From assembly GCF_002866065.1 (NCBI RefSeq), contig NZ_LNJZ01000008.1:42346-106345 (forward strand): a DNA stretch of 64,000 nucleotides. The letters run 5' to 3'. The number at the start of each line of letters is the position of its first letter. Position 1 is the first letter of the stretch. This document shows, in pieces, positions 17,127-26,500 of this stretch. The translations under genes were made by a program, and so were the position numbers. The DNA is from Thiopseudomonas denitrificans (lineage in GTDB: Bacteria; Pseudomonadota; Gammaproteobacteria; Pseudomonadales; Pseudomonadaceae). The notes under the pieces were generated by a model. It did not search any database. It was not told the DNA's origin and worked only from the letters and a program-made list of their open reading frames with translations.

Positions 17127-17927
17127 TCAAGGAGCGGCTGCGAGAACACGACCACGTAACGCAGAGTCATCCGGCAGGGCAACAAAAAACGGATTCAGGT
17201 AACTGTCCCGCGCCTCATACGTCAGAGGATTGCCCTGCCAGTCCAGCACCAGCCCGCCGGCACCTTCCACCACAGCCTGGGCAGCAGCTGTATCCCACTG
17301 GGAAGTCGGCGAAAGGCGCGGGTACAGATCGATCCGCCCTGCAGCCAGCCAGCAAAACTTGAGCGAGCTGCCGGCACTGATGCGTTCCAGCGCTACCTGC
17401 TGCTGCAAACGCTCCATGAACTGCTCCTGTTGCGCACTGCCATGACTGCGACTGCCGGCCACCCGCAAGGGCTGCTGCACGGCAGACACACGAATCTCTT
17501 GCTGCCGGCCTGACTCAAGCACAGCCGCACCCTGCCCGCACCCGCCATAATAGACCTGCCCGGCAGCCGGCACGCCGACCACACCGAACACCGCCCGCCC
17601 CTGTTCGATCAGTGCCACATTCACCGTGTACTCCGCACTGCCGGCAACAAACTCCCTGGTGCCATCCAGCGGATCGACCAGCCACCAGCGTTGCCAGCTG
17701 CGACGCTCGTCCAGTGCAATGTCGCAAGCCTCTTCCGACAACACCGGAATATCCAGCACCTGCGGCAGACCAGCGGCCAGAATGCGATGGGCGGCAAAGT
17801 CGGCAGCGGTCACCGGTGAGTCATCACCCTTGCACTGCACATCCAGCTCGCCACGCCAGTACTCCAGCGTCGCCTCGCCCGCCTGCCGCACCAGCAGCAA
17901 CAGTGCATCCAGCTGCAGCCCGGTCAC
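17127..17927 (-). CDS. cysQ: 3'(2'),5'-bisphosphate nucleotidase
   Basis: CysQ hydrolyses PAP (and PAPS) to AMP (APS), removing a by-product of sulfate assimilation. The 266-residue inositol-monophosphatase-fold protein shows the metal motifs DPLDGTREF (about residue 86) and WDTAAAQAVVEGAGG (about 211), and SEEACDIAL as the first acidic site. The GTG start overlaps the nudE stop by 4 bp (GTGA), which means a coupled nudE-cysQ operon. It runs divergently from yrfG, a cluster order I recall from other pseudomonads. Confidence 0.95.
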   Translation of the reverse strand: MTGLQLDALLLLVRQAGEATLEYWRGELDVQCKGDDSPVTAADFAAHRILAAGLPQVLDIPVLSEEACDIALDERRSWQRWWLVDPLDGTREFVAGSAEYTVNVALIEQGRAVFGVVGVPAAGQVYYGGCGQGAAVLESGRQQEIRVSAVQQPLRVAGSRSHGSAQQEQFMERLQQQVALERISAGSSLKFCWLAAGRIDLYPRLSPTSQWDTAAAQAVVEGAGGLVLDWQGNPLTYEARDSYLNPFFVALPDDSALRGRVLAAAP

Positions 17928-18484
17928 AGCTCACCCCGCTCGGCCAGCAGATCGCGCACGATATACAGCGCCGCCAGCGCCCGGCCCTCGGAAAAATCCG
18001 GATCGCGCAGCAACCCCAGCAAATCATTCAGATCATGAGTACGCACGCCCATCGGTTCCGGCTCGTCACCCGGCAAGCGCGACGGATACAGCTCACGCGC
18101 CAGTACCACATTGATACGCTGACTCATGTAACCGGGCGACAGGCTCAACTCGCAGACATGCTCCAGCGAACGGGCAGCAAAACCGGCCTCTTCCTGCAGT
18201 TCACGGTTGGCCGCCTGCTCCGGGGTCTCGCCGGCATCAATCAGGCCCTTGGGCAGCGACCATTCGTGGCGGGCACTGCCGGCGCAGTATTCTTCGATCA
18301 GCACCGCCTGCAAGTCCGTGGTCAGCGCCACCACCATCACCGCGCCATGGCCATCGGCCTTGCCGCGCAAGCGTTCATAAGTGCGCTCCTGGCCATTGCT
18401 GAACCTCAGCTGCAGCTGCTCGACACGAAAGATATTGGTACGAGCCACTTCTTCGCAGGCAAGAATTTCCGGTTTGATGCGCAT
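17924..18484 (-). CDS. nudE: ADP compounds hydrolase (Nudix)
   Basis: NudE is a Nudix hydrolase of ADP-ribose, NADH and related ADP compounds. The 186-residue product has the Nudix box G-x5-E-x7-REL-QEE-x-G (starting GLIDAGE, ending QEEAGF) and the family-specific GDEPEP near the C-terminus. The start at 18484 (MRIKPEILACEE) has GGAG at proper distance and matches E. coli NudE alignment; an upstream in-frame ATG at 18496 is possible. The long 5' extension of the frame lies over the divergent yrfG gene and is not coding. Confidence 0.94.
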   Translation of the reverse strand: MRIKPEILACEEVARTNIFRVEQLQLRFSNGQERTYERLRGKADGHGAVMVVALTTDLQAVLIEEYCAGSARHEWSLPKGLIDAGETPEQAANRELQEEAGFAARSLEHVCELSLSPGYMSQRINVVLARELYPSRLPGDEPEPMGVRTHDLNDLLGLLRDPDFSEGRALAALYIVRDLLAERGEL

Positions 18485-18546
18485 GTTCAACTCCATCGGG
18501 CAATTGCAGGTATCATAACGCGAAACCATTACCCCCTGAACACGGC

Positions 18547-19233
18547 ATGTCTGAACTCCCCTGGTCCGCCATCGATACCGTCCTGCTGGACATGGATGGC
18601 ACCCTGCTTGATCTGCACTTCGACAATCATTTCTGGCTCGACTACCTGCACCAGTGTTATGCGCGGCAGCACGGCCTGACCGTAGCCGCTGCCCGTGAAC
18701 AGGTAATACCACTGCTGGACCGTCATACCGGCCAGCTCGAATGGTATTGCGTGGAGTTCTGGACGCGACAGCTGCAGCTGCCGATCCGCGAGATGAAGCG
18801 CAAGCAGTCCGGCCTGATCGCCCCGCGCCCGCATGCACTGGAATTTCTGCAAGCCTTGCAGGCCGCTGGCAAGCGGGTGGCGCTGATCACCAATGCACAC
18901 CGCCATTCGCTGGAAATAAAACTGGAAAAGGTGGCCATGGAGCCGTTGCTGAATGCCGTCATCAGCTCGCACGACTATGGCTATCCCAAAGAGCGCCCGG
19001 AGTTCTGGCAACATTTACAGGCAGAATTCGCTTTCGAGCCGCAGCGTACCCTGTTCATTGATGACAGCCTGGCAGTATTGCGCAGCGCCGCCGGCTACGG
19101 CATTGGCCACCTGCGTTGCGTGGCAACCCCGGACAGCCAGAAGCCGGCCAAGGATTGCGGTGAATTTGCGGATATTGGCGAGTTTGCCGAAGTGTGCCGG
19201 CAGCTGGATGCCTGTCCCGCCAGGACAGATTAG
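18547..19233 (+). CDS. yrfG: GMP/IMP nucleotidase, HAD family
   Basis: This HAD-superfamily phosphatase has 228 residues. Motif I is LLDMDGTLLDL (nucleophile and acid aspartates), motif II ALITNAH, and motifs III/IV are the GYPKERPEFW lysine and LFIDDSLAVL. It matches E. coli YrfG, which dephosphorylates GMP and IMP. As in E. coli it is next to nudE, here divergent with a 62-bp gap that must hold both promoters. Its TAG stop is the first base triplet of the tandem REP unit that follows, so the repeat abuts the gene exactly. Confidence 0.93.
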   Translation: MSELPWSAIDTVLLDMDGTLLDLHFDNHFWLDYLHQCYARQHGLTVAAAREQVIPLLDRHTGQLEWYCVEFWTRQLQLPIREMKRKQSGLIAPRPHALEFLQALQAAGKRVALITNAHRHSLEIKLEKVAMEPLLNAVISSHDYGYPKERPEFWQHLQAEFAFEPQRTLFIDDSLAVLRSAAGYGIGHLRCVATPDSQKPAKDCGEFADIGEFAEVCRQLDACPARTD

Positions 19234-19517
19234 AGCCGCGCATGGCCCGCGTAGGTGCGAATTCATTCGCACACGTGCCCCATGGCCTGGCTTCTGTAGG
19301 TGCGAATTTATTCGCACATCTGCCCCATGGCCCGGCCAGGCCGGGCTTTGTCCGGGTAAATCCGGACCTACAGTAGAGCCGCACATGGCCCGCGTAGGTG
19401 CGAATTCATTCGCCCACGTGCCCCATGGCCTGGCTTCTGTAGGTGCGAATTCATTCGCACATTTGCCCCATGGCCCGGCCAGACCGGGCTTTGTCCGGAT
19501 AAATCCGGACCTACAGT
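19231..19517. repeat. Two tandem copies of a ~143-bp composite REP unit
   Basis: The units are 19231-19373 and 19374-19517. Each contains two GTAGGTGCGAAT..ATTCGCAC palindromes and one GTCCGGGTAAATCCGGAC-type palindrome, joined by the same linkers (GCCCCATGGCC and similar). Copy 1 includes the yrfG stop codon. A shortened, inverted version of the same composite lies at about 23247-23485. Confidence 0.88.
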
Positions 19518-19530
19518 GGGGCGGTGCCTG

Positions 19531-20073
19531 TCATTTCTTTCCCGACATGCGCTGGAGCAGCGGGTCGCGGTCCAGCAGCTGGTGTTTGAAGACAGCCAGT
19601 ACATGCAGCACGGTCAGTGCCACCAGCAGCCATGCAGCAGCCTCGTGCACCTGTCGAACCAGATCCAGCGTGCCGGAGCCAAGGGCAAACAGGGCCGGCA
19701 CATGCAACACGCCAAACCACTCCAGGGCACGACCCGAACCGGTGGCCAGCAGATAGCCGGAGCACGCTGCCAGCAACACCAGCACATACAGCCCACCCTG
19801 CACCAGCCGGGCCAGACGTTGCTCCAGCCGGCTACCGATGGCCGGCAAGGCTGGCTGGCGCCAGCGCCAGAACAGTCGCAGCAGCATCAATACACCAACC
19901 AGTACACCCAGGCTCTTGTGCCACAAGCCAACACCGGCCTGTCGGCTGTCAAACAGGCCCAGGCTGGCCAGCCACAGGCCAAGGGCAAACACCGCCACCA
20001 GCAGCACTGCGATCAGCCAGTGCAGCAGGCGGGTGAAAAAGTCATGGCGGGGTTGCGGGGCTAGATCCTGCAT
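19531..20073 (-). CDS. Cytochrome b561
   Basis: This 180-residue inner-membrane di-heme protein of the bacterial b561 family shuttles electrons between quinones and acceptors such as superoxide (as proposed for CybB). Four membrane helices are seen at about 13-35, 48-68, 90-112 and 142-162. Candidate heme ligands are the histidines in RLLHWLIA, GLWHKSLG, QVHEAAAW and VLHVLAVFKHQ. The start is ATG at 20073. It is flanked by REP clusters on one side and the ferritin gene on the other, all on the minus strand. Confidence 0.88.
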   Translation of the reverse strand: MQDLAPQPRHDFFTRLLHWLIAVLLVAVFALGLWLASLGLFDSRQAGVGLWHKSLGVLVGVLMLLRLFWRWRQPALPAIGSRLEQRLARLVQGGLYVLVLLAACSGYLLATGSGRALEWFGVLHVPALFALGSGTLDLVRQVHEAAAWLLVALTVLHVLAVFKHQLLDRDPLLQRMSGKK

Positions 20074-20184
20074 GGTGAATGATCAAGGAAAGGAAAGAAG
20101 GTCCTGCAATTTCACGCAGGATAGTGGACCCGGGCCTGCGCCTGCGCCTGCGCCCGGGAAGTCAGCCAGAACTTGTACCCGGTA

Positions 20185-20649
20185 CTAGATCTGCGACTGC
20201 AGGTAGTTGGGCAGGCCGATACGCTCGATCAGGCCCAGCTGTTTTTCCAGCCAGTACATGTGATCTTCTTCGGTGTCCTTCTGCTGGGCCAGCAGCATGT
20301 CGCGGGTCACGTAGTCCTGCTCCTGCTCGCACAGGGCGATGGCGTCAGCCAGGTTTTTTTGCACCTGGTATTCCACCGCCAGATCACTGCGCAACATCGA
20401 CGGAACATCCGTGCCCGGCTTGATTTCCTCCGGGCGCATGTCAGGGCTGCCTTCCAGAAACAGGATGCGGCGCAGGATGGCATCGGCGTGCTGGGTTTCC
20501 TCTTCCATCTCGTGGTTGATGCGCTCGTACAGCTTGAGCAGCCCAAAATCCTCATACATTCTGGAATGCAGAAAATACTGGTCACGCGCAGCCAGTTCGC
20601 CACGCAGCAACGTCACCAGACAGTCCACCACCTTTGATTTGCCTTGCAT
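20185..20649 (-). CDS. ftnA: Bacterial ferritin (FtnA/BfrA type, non-heme)
   Basis: This 24-mer iron-storage ferritin subunit has 154 residues. Ferroxidase ligands are present: Glu18, Glu51 and His54 ([11 protein letters not shown]), Glu93, and Glu/His in DTEEDHMYW. The heme-ligating Met52 of true bacterioferritin is Thr52 here, as in P. aeruginosa FtnA (formerly called BfrA), so this should be a heme-free ferritin although it aligns with Bfr. GGGAGG precedes the ATG. It probably stores iron and limits Fenton chemistry. Confidence 0.92.
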   Translation of the reverse strand: MQGKSKVVDCLVTLLRGELAARDQYFLHSRMYEDFGLLKLYERINHEMEEETQHADAILRRILFLEGSPDMRPEEIKPGTDVPSMLRSDLAVEYQVQKNLADAIALCEQEQDYVTRDMLLAQQKDTEEDHMYWLEKQLGLIERIGLPNYLQSQI

Positions 20650-20764
20650 GTCAGCCTCCCGGGTTGTTAGGTGCCTGCCAGCGGCAGGTCAATGGATGCA
20701 TTCTAGCAGCTTTGCCCTTCTATCGGGGGCAGGTTGCTCCGCCATGGATAACCGGAATGTGCCC

Positions 20765-20871
20765 GTGCGGATGAATCCGCACCTACAGCAGTGCGCGCAG
20801 CTCCACCATTATTGTGAATGGGGGAGATCCTCTCAGTGCGGATGAATCCGCACCTACAGCAGTGCGCGCAG
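20765..20871. repeat. Direct duplication of a GTGCGGATGAATCCGCAC REP plus 3' end of the kinase gene
   Basis: A 36-bp sequence occurs at 20765-20800 and again at 20836-20871. It consists of a REP palindrome (GTGCGGAT..ATCCGCACCTAC) and a 14-bp tail. In the second copy the tail is the last codons of the hybrid kinase gene and the REP supplies its TAG stop (20854-20856). Confidence 0.85.
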
Positions 20872-22386
20872 GGCGGCCAGATCGGCTTCACGGGCACATT
20901 TGCGGACATGCAAATAAAACGCGGAGCGGTGCGGCTGCTCGCGCAGCATGACATCCGCCCAGCGCATGATGTCGCTGACCGCGTTAACCTGCATCATGCC
21001 GGCCAGCGCACGGTGCTCGGCCGGATGCAGCACATGCTGCGTGTCATCACTACTTGCAGCGGCGAGCCCGTCTCCGTCTTGTCCGGCCGGCGAGAGCAAG
21101 CGCCGGATCACTGTTTCCAGCGCCTCACCCAGCTCGTTCCACTCCAGACTCTTGAGCAGCACGGCATCAAACAGTCCGTCGCCTTCCTGCACGCCATCAC
21201 TCATGCCGGCACTGAGCAGGATCACCGGCACCTGCGACCAGCGCTGGCGCAACACCGCCGCCAGTTGCAGCCCGTTGTGGCCGGGCAGGTAAAAGTCGGT
21301 CACGACCAGGTCCGGTGCGGCAGAAGTCACGTCGCGCAGCGCCAGCATGGCCTCATTGCCGCAGGCAAAGGCGTGCACGGTAAAACCGTTATTTTCCAGT
21401 TCAAGCTCGAGCAGCTCCCGGATCGGGGCGGAGTCCTCGACCAGCCAGATACTGCGCCCCTGCCCCAGGCTGCCGGCATGGCGCGCCGGTACAAAGCCCA
21501 GCTCTTCCGGCACCAGCAGCTGCTCGGGCACACTGGTGACAGGTATCTCCAGCCCGACCCGGGTGCCCTTGCCCGGTGCGGTGCGGATATTGATCCGGCC
21601 CTGCATCTGGTCCAGCCACTGCTTGACAATGGCCAGCCCAAGGCCGATGCCCTGCGAGTGGCGACCCAGCTGGCGAAACGGCTCGAAAACACGTTCCAGC
21701 ATGGCCGGTTCCATGCCGCAACCGGTATCAGTCACCGCCAGCAACAGCAGGCCATCGTTGCCGCCCAGGGGCCGATAGCCAACCTCCAGCCGTACCTCGC
21801 CATTGCGGGTGAACTTGCACGCGTTGCCCAGCAGGTTGTGCAACACCTGATGCAAGCGGCGGCTGTCAATACGCAGCAGCGGCGGCAACTCGGGCGCAAT
21901 CAGGTAGCCAAAACTGTTGTTGCCGGCCTGCGCCAGCTGCCGTGCCTCGTCGGCAATCGAATTGAAAAAACTGCGCACATAAGCCGGCCGCAACTGCAGC
22001 GTGTGGCTCTCGCGCATACCGACCGCATAATCGACCAGATCATTGACCAGATCGAGCAGGCGGCGGGCACTCTTGTTGATGATGTCGGCCTTGCGTGCGG
22101 CCGACGGCGATTCCTGCTCGCTGATCAACTGGGCATAACCCAGAATGCTGGTCAGCGGCGAACGCAGGTCGTGACTCACCCGCGCCAGAAAGTCACTCTT
22201 GGCATGCATGGCATCACCCATTTCCGCCAATGCCGCCTGCAGCTCGCGTGAATGCGCCTCGACCTGCTCCTGCAGGCGCAATTGCTCCTGCTCGCGTTGT
22301 TCGTCCTGCTGCTGCCTGAGCCGTACACACTCATCATGGGCCGCCAGCGTGCGGCTGGCCAGCGCCCGGTATACATGCCCTCTCAC
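20854..22386 (-). CDS. Soluble hybrid histidine kinase (HisKA-HATPase-REC)
   Basis: This 510-residue hybrid kinase has no membrane segment. An N-terminal Gln/Glu/Arg-rich coiled coil (about 20-60) leads into a HisKA domain with His72 in ARVSHDLRSPLTSILGY. The HATPase has N-box LLGNACKF, G1 DTGCGM and G2 GIGLGLAIVKQ. A receiver domain (about 315-430) has the acceptor Asp in LVVTDFYLPG, and an uncharacterised tail of about 75 residues follows. The GTG start overlaps the stop of the upstream receiver-AraC gene (GTGA), so the two are coupled partners. There is no sensory domain, so input may come from another protein. The stop codon lies in a REP. Confidence 0.88.
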   Translation of the reverse strand: MRGHVYRALASRTLAAHDECVRLRQQQDEQREQEQLRLQEQVEAHSRELQAALAEMGDAMHAKSDFLARVSHDLRSPLTSILGYAQLISEQESPSAARKADIINKSARRLLDLVNDLVDYAVGMRESHTLQLRPAYVRSFFNSIADEARQLAQAGNNSFGYLIAPELPPLLRIDSRRLHQVLHNLLGNACKFTRNGEVRLEVGYRPLGGNDGLLLLAVTDTGCGMEPAMLERVFEPFRQLGRHSQGIGLGLAIVKQWLDQMQGRINIRTAPGKGTRVGLEIPVTSVPEQLLVPEELGFVPARHAGSLGQGRSIWLVEDSAPIRELLELELENNGFTVHAFACGNEAMLALRDVTSAAPDLVVTDFYLPGHNGLQLAAVLRQRWSQVPVILLSAGMSDGVQEGDGLFDAVLLKSLEWNELGEALETVIRRLLSPAGQDGDGLAAASSDDTQHVLHPAEHRALAGMMQVNAVSDIMRWADVMLREQPHRSAFYLHVRKCAREADLAALRALL

Positions 22387-23159
22387 AGGCCGCTCCGTTT
22401 GCGGTAATCGCTGGGTGTCATGCCGTGATGCTCGCGGAAGGCCGTGGCAAAGCCGGCCGGCGTACGAAAGCCCACCTGTCGCGCCACCTCGGCCACCTCC
22501 AGTGCTGTTCCGCGCAGCAGCCTGCCGGCCTGCTGCAGGCGCAGCGTACGCCAGTAGCCAGTTGCACTCATCTGGCTGTATTGCTGGAATACGGCATTCA
22601 GCCGCCGGGGGTTCACACCCACGTCCCGTGCCAGATCCTCAAGCGTCAGGTCACTGCCCATCCGCACCTGCATGCTGGCGGTCGCGGTATGGAACAGCAG
22701 CTTTTCCGGGCTGGCATCTGTTTCCCCTGGCAAACCCCCATGCACCGGCTGCAAACCCTGCAGCGCACGGCTGGCTTGCAGGTATTGCAGATGCACATCA
22801 AGGCGCAAGGCCACTTCGGCCAGGTCATAGGGCTTGGTAATGTAGTCCACTGCGCCCATCTGCAAGCCGGCCACCCGTTGCCAGGGCTCCGCGGCGGCAG
22901 TCAGGAAAATCACCGGGGTTTCTGCCAGCGCGGCAATCGAGCGCATGCGCAATACCGCCGCGTGGCCATCACACAGCGGCATGTGCACATCCATCAGGAT
23001 CAGGTCGGGCAGCACCTTGCGCGCAATCTCGATGGCCTCGATGCCATCCATCGCCAGGTACAGGGTATAGCCTTTGTCCATCAGAAAATCTGCCAACAGG
23101 CGACGGTCTTCCTCAAGGTCTTCCGCCAGCAGGATCTTGGCTGATTGTGGCTGTGACAC
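22383..23159 (-). CDS. Response regulator with AraC-type DNA-binding domain
   Basis: This 258-residue regulator has a receiver domain at residues 7-125, with acidic pair Glu13/Asp14, acceptor Asp57 in LILMDVHMP, the switch Thr in FLTAAAEP and Lys in YITKPYD. A linker and a C-terminal AraC/XylS double helix-turn-helix follow (about 160-258; LTLEDLARDVGVNPRRLN and VAEVARQVGFRTPAGFATAF). The start is GTG at 23159 with GGAGGAG upstream. It is the first gene of a two-gene operon with the hybrid kinase. Targets are unknown; no adjacent transporter or catabolic gene suggests one. Confidence 0.9.
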   Translation of the reverse strand: MSQPQSAKILLAEDLEEDRRLLADFLMDKGYTLYLAMDGIEAIEIARKVLPDLILMDVHMPLCDGHAAVLRMRSIAALAETPVIFLTAAAEPWQRVAGLQMGAVDYITKPYDLAEVALRLDVHLQYLQASRALQGLQPVHGGLPGETDASPEKLLFHTATASMQVRMGSDLTLEDLARDVGVNPRRLNAVFQQYSQMSATGYWRTLRLQQAGRLLRGTALEVAEVARQVGFRTPAGFATAFREHHGMTPSDYRKRSGL

Positions 23160-23239
23160 CGGGCTATCTCCTCCAGGTTGGTTGGGCAGTCATTTTATGG
23201 CGTCATCCGGAAAACCACAAACCGGCATGGCAGGTTACC

Positions 23240-23485
23240 TGCCACTGTGGGTGCGAATTTATTCGCACAACACAGGTGAGCCACCATCATGTGTGCAAAT
23301 CTGTGCGCGGATATGTGTGGATATGTGTGCGGATATGTGCGCGGATATGTGTGTGGATATATGTGCGAATAAATTCGCACCTACGCGGGCCATGCACGGC
23401 TCTACTGTAGGTCCGGATTTATCCGGACAAAGCCCGGTCTGGCCAGACCACGGGGCACGTGTGCGAATAAATTCGCACCTACATG
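23240..23485. repeat. REP cluster with an embedded GGATA decamer array
   Basis: In the 417-bp gap between the regulator and the OmpA-type gene there are GTGCGAAT..ATTCGCAC REPs near 23248, 23362 and 23462 and a GTCCGGAT..ATCCGGAC REP near 23407. Five imperfect 10-12-bp units ending in GGATA lie at 23302-23359. The right part (23362-23485) is the inverted counterpart of the composite unit at 19374-19517. Confidence 0.85.
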
Positions 23486-23537
23486 CCGGGCAGCAAGGCA
23501 AAACGGCAAACAAAACAGGCAATCCGGACTGCCGCAA

Positions 23538-23566
23538 AGCAAAGGGCCCTGCAATTGCAGGGCCCT
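23538..23566 (-). terminator. Palindromic terminator of the DUF11/OmpA operon
   Basis: A perfect 22-bp palindrome (23544-23565, arms GGGCCCTGCAA/TTGCAGGGCCC) begins 11 bp after the stop on the minus strand, with TTTGCTTTGC beyond it. Confidence 0.7.
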
Positions 23567-23576
23567 GGCAGCGGTA

Positions 23577-26500
23577 TCAGTACTTGCCGATGGCGTTGAT
23601 GAACCAGCCACGGCTACGGTACGACAGATCGGTCAGGTCATCGCTGAAGTCACTGAAGTTGTAACCGACACCCATCTTGAAGTGGTTGCCGAAGTGGCGA
23701 TACACACCCACCAGCGCACCGTCCTTGCTGTCCTGTGCCAGCGACTCCTTGCGGCGGCGGGCCTCGACCATCAGGTCCCACTTCTTGACCACGTGCCAGT
23801 CGACACGCGCTGCATACAACTGACCACGGCTGTTGAACCACTTGGCCGAGCTGTCACGGCTCATGCGCAGCTGGCCATGGCGGTAGGCGTACTTGCCGCC
23901 CACGCTCCAGCGCTCGGTCAGGTCGTAGATGCCGTCAATCGCGAACAGGTGGCTACGCTGGGCGTAGTCGATGTTCTGACCCGTGGCGGTCGATACCTGA
24001 TCCGGTGGCGGCAGATCGGCCAGATAGGTGTACTTGATCAGCATGTTGAGCCGGTCGTGCATCACCGGACGGTAGGCATAGCCCACCGAAGCCTCGACAA
24101 AGTCACCGTCGTAGTAGCTGCCACGGCTGGAGTCACCCACCGAGAAGTCCAGACGGGTCAGCAAACGCCAGTCCGGGTTGATCTGGTAGCTGAGGTTGTT
24201 GCGCATCAGCCACACCGACAGGTCCTGCACTTCGCTCTTGTCCTTGCGATATTCGAGACGGCTGGCATAGCGGATATCGCCATGGCTGTAGCTGATCTTG
24301 CCGCCATAGGCGCGACGCTTGAGCTGGTAGTCGCTGTTGTTGTTGAAGCTGCCAACTTCAGCGGTGATACCGTAGCTCCAGCGCTCGTTCGGCGCAAAAT
24401 CCAGACCATAGCCCTGGATCACGCCGGCCTGATCACCGTGCTGGAAGCGTTGCTCGGTGTACACGCTGACGCTGTCGGTCCAGCGCGAGCGGGCACCGGC
24501 CACCGCCTGCCCGGCACGGCCACTGTCAAAACCGCTGCGGCTACCCAGACCGTTGTCGGCACGGTCGCTGTCCAGCTGGTAGTTCAGGTAGTAGTTGGTA
24601 CGCTCGGACTTGTCATAGTTGACGCCCGCCGTGGCTCCCACGCCCAGGTTACCGCCGGAAACCTCGCCGTTCAGGGTGGTACGCTCGCTCACGCGCACGT
24701 CACCGCCGATGCCGACACGGTTGTTGGCCTGGCGGCTGTCGTTGCGGTTGACGGTGCCCTGCACAAAGCCGTACAGCGACCAGGCATCCGCGCCCAGATA
24801 ATGGGCCTGTGCGAACACATCGGTGCGGCTGCCTTCGTCACGGTCGGCCCGGTCGTAACCGGCGTAGGTACCGGTATACAGGTTCTGGTAACGGCTGCCA
24901 TAGCGGATACGGTCATTGCGCACGCCTCCGTACAGGCGCCAGGCTTCGCTCAGATCATAGGCCAGGTTGGCCTCGACTGCGCGGCGCGAGTTGCCGCCGT
25001 CCTCGTCGATGCTGTCGCCCTTGACGGTCAGCTCGGTGCGCTCGCCAACTTCCGTGGTGTAGCTACCGCCCACCTGGGTGGTATCCAGATCGGTCAGACG
25101 GCCCGGCGCGGTAAAACCGGCCTCGCGCTTCTCGTAATAGAGGGTACCGCGCCCGCTGGCGTCATCAATGGCATCGCTCAGGTCAAACGCCGTCTCGATA
25201 CGGTTGGCACGGGCACGGGAATTCTTGCTGACCCCGTACTCGCCAAAACCGAAACCGCCGTCGAAGGAGAAGCGCTGGTCAAAGGCATCACCCTTGGTCT
25301 GGGCGCTTTCCAGTTTCAGCCAAGTGCTGTCGCTGTGACGCAGAATCACGTCGCCACCCACCAGCTGCTGGGTTTTCAGGCCGGTTTGCTCCTGCTCGCT
25401 GCCGGTCACGCCCACACGCACGCTGTCATTGGCCCAGTAAGCCACCCGGCCACCCAGCGCCATGTCGTTGGTCTTGTCCATGCCTGGCGAGTATTCATAG
25501 CCCACCACCAGATAGGCCGGATGGCCGGACAGGCTGCCACCGGAGCGGATCAGCCCGCTGCCATCTGCCGTGGACGACAGCGGCTGGCTCAGAATGATGC
25601 GGCCCTGAATCGAGTTGACCTCGTAATCCAGCCCGGACATCAGGTCCTGGCTGTGGATGACCAGACCGGAGTCCTTGTCGCGTACCTCGATGCGTACCCG
25701 CTCACTGCCGACGGTAATATCCTGGTGGCGCAGGTAATACAGCGAACCACCGGTACCACGGAAGTCCTCACGGGCCGACAGGGTGCCGGGCTCGGCGACA
25801 AAGCCTTCCACCTGCAGGCGGCGTTCGCCAAAGCTGGTGAACTCGTCACTGCGGTAACGGCCCTGGGCACCGTACAGGCTGCGGTCGATCTGTGCCAGAT
25901 CGGTATCACGGGTTTGCTGGCGGAAGTTGCCCCACATCGCATGGGATTTCTCGTCCTCGATCCGCGCGTAGAACTTGCCGCGGGTCGGGGCGTCCTCGAT
26001 CATGGTCGAGTCGTCACCAAAGGTGGTCCAGCCCTTGTCCGCTTCGTTGTCCATACGACGCAGGAACTCGCGCGGGTCCTTGTCGTTGAAGTTGCTGAAC
26101 AGGCTCTTGACCGGCTCTTCACCGGTGTCGGCGCTGGCTGTCACGGTGTACTTGTCGTTGATCACGCCCTTGCTGTAGAACGCCAGACGGCCATCGGAAT
26201 AGAAGCTGTCATCGTAATAACGCTTCTCGCCGGTTACCAGACGGGCCGGGCCGGTGGTCTTCTGCTTGCCCACGGTGAAGTCGGCAATGGCAACGGTGAA
26301 CCAGTCCTGCGACGGCAGGCGCAGGTCACGGCGGTAGATGCGGCCCTTGCCTTCATCATCCAGCACTGCCACCTCGACGGTATGCACACCACGCGGAATG
26401 ATCTGGGCATTGGCAAAGCTGCCATTCAGGTCCACCGGCACCGGACGGCCGAGCACAAACACATGCTGGTCATCACGCACCTGCTTGCCGTTGACGGTCA

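Noticed and set aside
19231..19517. Possible CRISPR array
   Set aside because: The repeats are palindromic REPs in composite units with identical linkers, not short repeats with unique spacers. No cas genes are present.
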